The notes under the pieces are model-generated. The model had not been told where the DNA came from. It did not search any database and saw only the letters and a program-made list of their open reading frames with translations. DNA of 64,000 nt from Herbidospora galbida (lineage in GTDB: Bacteria; Actinomycetota; Actinomycetes; Streptosporangiales; Streptosporangiaceae): positions 124,001-188,000 of the forward strand of contig NZ_SZQA01000002.1 of NCBI RefSeq assembly GCF_005233835.1. The letters run 5' to 3'. Positions 59,109-64,000 of the stretch are shown here, in pieces. Position 1 is the stretch's first letter; the number at the start of each line of letters is the position of its first letter. The position numbers and the translations under genes were made by a program.

Positions 59109-59378
59109 ATGACCATCGAGACCATTCTCGGCGCCATCGTCATCGGTGCCGTCATCGGTGTGCTGGGCCGACTGGTTCTGCCCGGCCGTCAGCCGATCGG
59201 TTGGATCCTGACCATCGTCGTCGGCATCGTCGCCGCCCTCATCGGCACGGCGATCGCCCAGTCTCTGGGTGTCGCGACGACCGATGGGATCGACTGGATC
59301 GAACTGGTCATGCAGGTCGTCCTGGCCGTCATCGGAGTCGGCGCCGTCGCCGCGCTGCGAGGCCGGACCAGGGTCTGA
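59109..59378 (+). CDS. GlsB/YeaQ/YmgE-family stress membrane protein (paralogue)
   Basis: 89 residues: ILGAIVIGAVIGVLGRLVLP, GWILTIVVGIVAALIGTAIA and LVMQVVLAVIGVGAVAALRG. Same three-helix layout as the gene before it; they differ in loop and tail. ATG 59109 has GGGGAGG 7 nt upstream, so the in-frame 59070 start is rejected. GGGTAT at 59056-59061 upstream mirrors GGGTAC before the first copy. Confidence 0.9.
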   Translation: MTIETILGAIVIGAVIGVLGRLVLPGRQPIGWILTIVVGIVAALIGTAIAQSLGVATTDGIDWIELVMQVVLAVIGVGAVAALRGRTRV

Positions 59379-59477
59379 CCTGCCCGCAGAGGTTGATGCC
59401 CGACGGCCGCACCGGCCGCCGGGCACCGGCCTTTTCCGAGAGACGTCGCCGAACCTGACACCGAAACCCGCACGAAG

Positions 59478-59525
59478 CGCCCGCTGTGGCTCCTCGATAG
59501 GAGCTGCGGCGGGCCTTCTGCTTTC
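59478..59525. terminator. Terminator between the GlsB paralogue and DUF2637 gene
   Basis: CCCGCTGTGGCTCCT-CGAT-AGGAGCTGCGGCGGG hairpin, followed by CCTTCTGCTTT, between convergent genes. Confidence 0.7.
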
Positions 59526-59530
59526 CGGGG

Positions 59531-60484
59531 TCAGGAGTCGCTCGGGGGGGTCGGGGTGCTGCGGAGGTGGCCCGAGGGAGGGGCGGGGACCTCGTCGTCG
59601 TAGGGCTCGCGCCTTGCGGCGGACTCGAACTCCTCCGGGTCGGCGGATTCCGGGCCGTGTTCCGGGTCGGGGTCGACCGGGAGGCTGCGCATCGGCTGGG
59701 TGTCGACCTCGGACTCGTCGCGGCGGCTCAGCTTCTCGGCGGCCTGGGCGGCGGCCTCGCCGTACTTCTTGTCGGTCTCGTCGTCGGGCTCGGGGAGCGG
59801 GTGGACGAGGACGTCGCCGACGTTGGGCCGGATCAGGTCGCCCCAGCGGGCGGGGCGCGGCGGCGGGGAGGGGGTGAGCGGGGGCGCCAGCTCCGGGGGA
59901 GCGACCGTTTCGGTCACCGGGCTCACCGGGGTCGGCGGGGTGTAGTCGGGGGGCGTGGTCACGTGGGCGGTGCGGACGAACGGGATCACGTCGTCGTCGG
60001 GGTCGTCGTCGAGGTCGGCGCTCTTCGTCTGGGCGTACCGGACGATCAGAAGTAACAGCCACAGGCCCACGACCAGCATGATCCAGGGCACCAGGGCCAC
60101 CACCACGGCGGCCGGACGGACGGCGATGACCGCGCCCGAGGCCACCACGACGTCGGCCGCGGCGGCGGCGATCAGCAGCAGGATGAGGATGAGGGCGGCC
60201 TGCAGGCGGATGACCAGCCGTCCGGGGCGCACCACCGGCACCGCCAGCAGGGCGACCACCAGCAGGGCGTCGAAGCCGGCGGGGTAGAGGTAGGCGAACT
60301 CGGGGTCGGCCTGGCCCTGGAGCGCGAGGGCCCGCAGGTCGTCGAAGGAGAGCACGCAGGCGGCTCCGGCGAGCACCGCGACCGCGAGACTCGCGGCGAT
60401 CACGGCCACGCGGCTCAGCAGGCGGGATCCGGAGGAAGACGGACGGGAGGCCGGGCCTGCCGTCGCGGGGGGAATCGCGTCCAT
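59531..60484 (-). CDS. DUF2637-like (SpdB-type) membrane protein
   Basis: 317 residues. Four hydrophobic helices in the N-terminal 160 residues (VAVIAASLAVAVLAGAACVL, AGFDALLVVALLAVPVVRPG, LQAALILILLLIAAAAADVV, VVVALVPWIMLVVGLWLLLL) with the typical FAYLYPAGFDALL. The C-terminal 150 residues are acidic/Pro-rich (PPDYTPPTPVSPVTETVAPP). DUF2637 resembles plasmid spread proteins of Streptomyces but chromosomal homologues are common; function unknown. Confidence 0.82.
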   Translation of the reverse strand: MDAIPPATAGPASRPSSSGSRLLSRVAVIAASLAVAVLAGAACVLSFDDLRALALQGQADPEFAYLYPAGFDALLVVALLAVPVVRPGRLVIRLQAALILILLLIAAAAADVVVASGAVIAVRPAAVVVALVPWIMLVVGLWLLLLIVRYAQTKSADLDDDPDDDVIPFVRTAHVTTPPDYTPPTPVSPVTETVAPPELAPPLTPSPPPRPARWGDLIRPNVGDVLVHPLPEPDDETDKKYGEAAAQAAEKLSRRDESEVDTQPMRSLPVDPDPEHGPESADPEEFESAARREPYDDEVPAPPSGHLRSTPTPPSDS

Positions 60485-60556
60485 GGCGTGTCGAGCCTAG
60501 CGACTCGGGCGCCCCCGGCCGTTTTATGACACGTACGAAATGGCATGATCGCTCCT

Positions 60557-60952
60557 ATGGGAGAGCAGACCTTGCCTGACGGCGTTCGTTCCTTGTTCGA
60601 CGGGGCGAATTTCGCCACCGTCTCCAGCGTCAACCCCGACGGAAGCCCGCAGGCCTCGGTGGTGTGGGTGCGCACGGACGGCGACGCGATTCTCTTCTCG
60701 ACGGTCAAGGGACGCCGAAAGCACCGCAACATGGAACGCGACCCGCGCGTCTCCATTCTGATCGTCGACCCGGCCGATCCCTACGTGTACGCCGAGGTCA
60801 GGGGCTCGGTGACGCTATTCGACGACCCCCACGGCGACCTCATCCAAGAGCTTTCGCACAAATACGCAGGGAAACCGTTCGTCGAGGGCTCTCCCGACAA
60901 CGAGCGCGTGATCGTGCGGATCGCCCCGGAGAAGGTGTATCTCCGAGGCTGA
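60557..60952 (+). CDS. PPOX-class F420-dependent oxidoreductase
   Basis: 131 residues of split-barrel FMN/F420-binding fold: LFDGANFATVSSVNPDGSPQ, VVWVRTDGDAILFSTVKGRR with KHRNMERDPRVSILIVDP. Family members bind F420 or biliverdin/heme. CATGAT at 60544-60549 lies 7 nt before ATG 60557, the leaderless pattern, so I prefer it over ATG 60545. Confidence 0.9.
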   Translation: MGEQTLPDGVRSLFDGANFATVSSVNPDGSPQASVVWVRTDGDAILFSTVKGRRKHRNMERDPRVSILIVDPADPYVYAEVRGSVTLFDDPHGDLIQELSHKYAGKPFVEGSPDNERVIVRIAPEKVYLRG

Positions 60953-61009
60953 CGCTCACGGTTTCTTAACTCGGCCTGTGCTGGCCGGGAAGGCGTTAGC
61001 CTTGCCTTT

Positions 61010-62404
<1,395 letters not shown>

Positions 62405-62441
62405 TCTGGGCTGCTCGAATTCACGGATAGGCTTTTCAGTT

Positions 62442-63386
62442 ATGGCAGCGGGACGTAAAAGGCAGGGCGCCACTCGGGGAACCGGGGGCAAGGTTCGGCG
62501 ATCTCTTGAGGGCAAGGGGCCTACGCCGCCCGCTGAGGCTCGGCACTGGTACAAGGACAAGGCTCGGGCCGAGCGGATCACGCGCGAGGAGCGCGGCGGG
62601 GCTTCGCCTCGGAAGGCTCCTGTGCGGGCTCGGAAGTCCGAGGACGCTCCTGAGTACATCGGCGGGCGGAATCCCGTGGTCGAGGCTCTGCGGGCCGGGG
62701 TGCCTGCTTCGGCTCTCTATATCGCGGCGCGGATCGAGAACGATGACCGGGTTCGGGAGTCGATCAAGATCGCGGCTGACAAGGGGATCGCGCTGCTCGA
62801 GGTCGACCGGGGGAAGCTTGACCGGTTGACCGAGGGTGGGGTGCACCAAGGGGTGGCCCTGCAGATTCCGGCTTATGAGTATGCGCATCCGATCGATCTG
62901 GTGCGGTTCGCTCAGGAAGCTGCTGAGGTGCCGCTGATCGTGGCTCTCGACGGGGTTACCGATCCTCGGAACCTGGGGGCTATCGCGCGGTCTGCGGCTG
63001 CGTTCGGGGCTCACGGCTTGTTGGTGCCTGGGCGGCGGTCTGCTGGGGTTACCGCGGGGGCTTGGAAGACTTCCGCTGGGACGCTGGCATCGCTTCCTGT
63101 TGCTCGGGGGGCCAACCTCACGCAGGCGTTGCAGGGGTATCGCGAGGACGGGCTCTTCGTTGTCGGGCTGGACGGGGAGTCTCGGACTGACATCGGGGAC
63201 ATGACGCTGGCTGCTGAGCCGCTGGTTGTCGTGGTGGGGTCCGAAGGGAAGGGGCTGTCTCGCCTTGTGCGGGAGGCCTGTGACCAGGTGGTTCGGATTC
63301 CCATGGGGGCTGCGGCCGAATCGCTGAACGCGGGTGTCGCGGCCGGCATCGCTCTCTACGAGGTGAGTCGCCTGCGCCGAGGGTAG
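62442..63386 (+). CDS. rlmB: 23S rRNA (guanosine-2'-O-)-methyltransferase RlmB
   Basis: 314 residues. Basic N-terminal tail (GATRGTGGKVRRSLEGKG), SpoU substrate-binding domain (YIGGRNPVVEALRAGVPASA), and SPOUT methyltransferase with LIVALDGVTDPRNLGAIARS, VVVGSEGKGLSRLVREACD and IPMGAAAESLNAGVAAGIAL forming the trefoil knot. TAGGCT at 62428-62433 lies 8 nt before ATG. Its coding sequence has notably less third-position C than its neighbours. Confidence 0.95.
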   Translation: MAAGRKRQGATRGTGGKVRRSLEGKGPTPPAEARHWYKDKARAERITREERGGASPRKAPVRARKSEDAPEYIGGRNPVVEALRAGVPASALYIAARIENDDRVRESIKIAADKGIALLEVDRGKLDRLTEGGVHQGVALQIPAYEYAHPIDLVRFAQEAAEVPLIVALDGVTDPRNLGAIARSAAAFGAHGLLVPGRRSAGVTAGAWKTSAGTLASLPVARGANLTQALQGYREDGLFVVGLDGESRTDIGDMTLAAEPLVVVVGSEGKGLSRLVREACDQVVRIPMGAAAESLNAGVAAGIALYEVSRLRRG

Positions 63387-63413
63387 GTGTGTACTAGACT
63401 AGCCATGGTTCCG

Positions 63414-63486
63414 GCCGCCTTAGCTCAATCGGCAGAGCATCTGTCTTGTAAACAGAAGGTCTGGGGTTCGATTCCCCAAGGCGGCT
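63414..63486 (+). tRNA. tRNA-Thr (anticodon TGT)
   Basis: 73 nt fold as a tRNA: acceptor GCCGCCT/AGGCGGC, D-arm GCTCAATCGGCAGAGC, anticodon stem TCTGT/ACAGA with loop CTTGTAA (anticodon TGT), T-arm CTGGGGTTCGATTCCCCAA. CCA is not encoded. A hairpin follows downstream. Confidence 0.96.
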
Positions 63487-63493
63487 CTGATTG

Positions 63494-63522
63494 TTCGGCC
63501 TCTCGTTGCGGGAGGCCGAAAT
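63494..63522 (+). terminator. Hairpin after tRNA-Thr
   Basis: TCGGCCTC-TCGTTGCG-GGAGGCCGA hairpin followed by AATTAGTTAT; T-rich but weak U-tract. Confidence 0.6.
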
Positions 63523-63605
63523 TAGTTATGGCTTCCTCCCGCAAGAAGCTTGTGTCGCGTTTTTGCCAAGTTTCGATGGAACGTTCCAATTGGGAGGAGA
63601 TAAAT

Positions 63606-63680
63606 ATGGGTAATCCTCCCATACGAGACGGTCCACAAGCAGGCCGAATCTCCGTTTTGGGGTCGATTTCCTGTGCCTGA
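63606..63680 (+). CDS. 24-codon ORF with strong ribosome site, possible leader peptide
   Basis: ATG 63606 follows GGGAGGAG at an ideal spacing. The peptide contains NPPIRDGPQAGRISVLGSIS and ends in Cys-Ala. The surrounding 63490-63750 is strikingly AT-richer than the rest of the window. It lies about 170 bp before the MFS transporter gene, with hairpins between (63699-63715; GGCAGAGA/TCTCTGCC at 63741-63772). This would suit an attenuation leader controlling the transporter, or a small peptide gene of its own. No precedent is recognised. Confidence 0.4.
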   Translation: MGNPPIRDGPQAGRISVLGSISCA

Positions 63681-63849
63681 CAATCTATTTGGCATCGTGC
63701 TTTAAGCGTTAGAAATATGACGCTAAAGTAAGAAATTTTAGGCAGAGAAGCCCCGCGGTGCCCGGGTCTCTGCCTCGCGTCGCTGGTGATCAGAGCGTTG
63801 CGACGAAGATGGGCCGACCGCGGGCTGAACGCTGAAAGGTGGTCCGCGG

Positions 63850-64000
63850 GTGGATCGGCGGCAGTCGCTGATGGGTTTCTGGATAGGTCTCACCAGCACA
63901 ACGGTCGTGGCGCGAACGTTGTCTCTGACGTATCCACTCCTTGCTCTCGACCATTCGGGCTCCCCCATGGCGGTCGGTTGGGCGAGTTTCATGCTCGCAC
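63850..64000 (+). CDS. MFS transporter, N-terminal fragment (cut by window edge)
   Basis: GTG 63850 with AAAGGTGG 7 nt upstream opens DRRQSLMGFWIGLTSTTVVA, then RTLSLTYPLLALDHSGSPMA and VGWASFMLA at the window edge. A first TM helix and the loop typical for MFS drug-type transporters are visible. The frame is closed upstream by a TGA at 63826. Substrate unknown. Confidence 0.65.
   Translation, partial: MDRRQSLMGFWIGLTSTTVVARTLSLTYPLLALDHSGSPMAVGWASFMLA

Overview
The window is chromosomal DNA of a high-GC filamentous-type actinomycete. Mycothiol genes (mshA, mshD), an atypical GlnR, CarD, an F420-type PPOX protein, the MurT/GatD pair, a DUF2637 membrane protein and many leaderless genes fit Actinomycetia. 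Overall gene content resembles Streptosporangiales more than Mycobacteriales, but species-level identity is an inference.

Layout. (1) 1-4534: stress-type genes: the end of a CBS protein, a decayed Orn/Lys/Arg decarboxylase, a zinc alcohol/formaldehyde dehydrogenase, a YdaD-like SDR, a hemerythrin-type protein, ChaB and a VOC protein. (2) 4535-15891: an accessory region lying against an intact tRNA-Gly(CCC) at 15821-15891. It contains four extra partial copies of the 3' 41 nt of that tRNA (6456, 7363, 10877, 12957), two wrecked tyrosine-integrase C-termini, an IS3-family element with a duplicated left end that cuts a sigma-factor gene, an IS5-family relic, an orphan PIN-domain gene and several small unknown genes. 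I read it as serial integration and decay of islands at one tRNA gene. (3) 15959-27476: dcd, DUF47/Pit phosphate transport, mshD, a secreted 5'-nucleotidase, glnR, a MoaD-like protein, a lipoglycan-type DUF2993 protein, an ECF sigma/anti-sigma pair, a thioredoxin-like protein, and a sulfur operon (DUF4395, rhodanese, SseC) preceded by a leaderless cysteine-containing leader peptide. (4) 27601-36120: a poorly characterised membrane/ATPase cluster: a polytopic membrane protein, a three-gene exported/membrane operon, a VirD4/TraG-like protein without a visible P-loop, and a 1007-residue HerA-type ATPase with intact Walker motifs. (5) 36130-49443: murT-gatD, a small secreted protein, DsrE, nitrobindin-like, DUF2470, Fur, YgfZ, an M48-like protein lacking the catalytic Glu, dtd, asparaginase, DUF2207, CorA, DUF2516, an HbhA-like protein with an XRE regulator, and an M56/BlaI pair with a palindromic operator. 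(6) 49501-63486: methyltransferase, SDR, mshA, YbjN, gpm, phoU diverging from senX3-regX3 across a PHO box, an LpqE-like lipoprotein, carD, ispF (no ispD beside it), two GlsB-type membrane proteins, DUF2637, PPOX, cysS, rlmB and tRNA-Thr(TGT). (7) 63487-64000: a 24-codon ORF with a strong Shine-Dalgarno and the start of an MFS transporter.

How the genes work together. Phosphate genes (Pit/DUF47, secreted 5'-nucleotidase, phoU, senX3-regX3) form a coherent theme, as do redox/sulfur genes (mshA, mshD, rhodanese/SseC, thioredoxin, cysS, DsrE). Across regions 3-7 many genes carry a TANNNT hexamer ending 6-8 nt before the start codon, so leaderless mRNAs look common; I used this to choose several starts.
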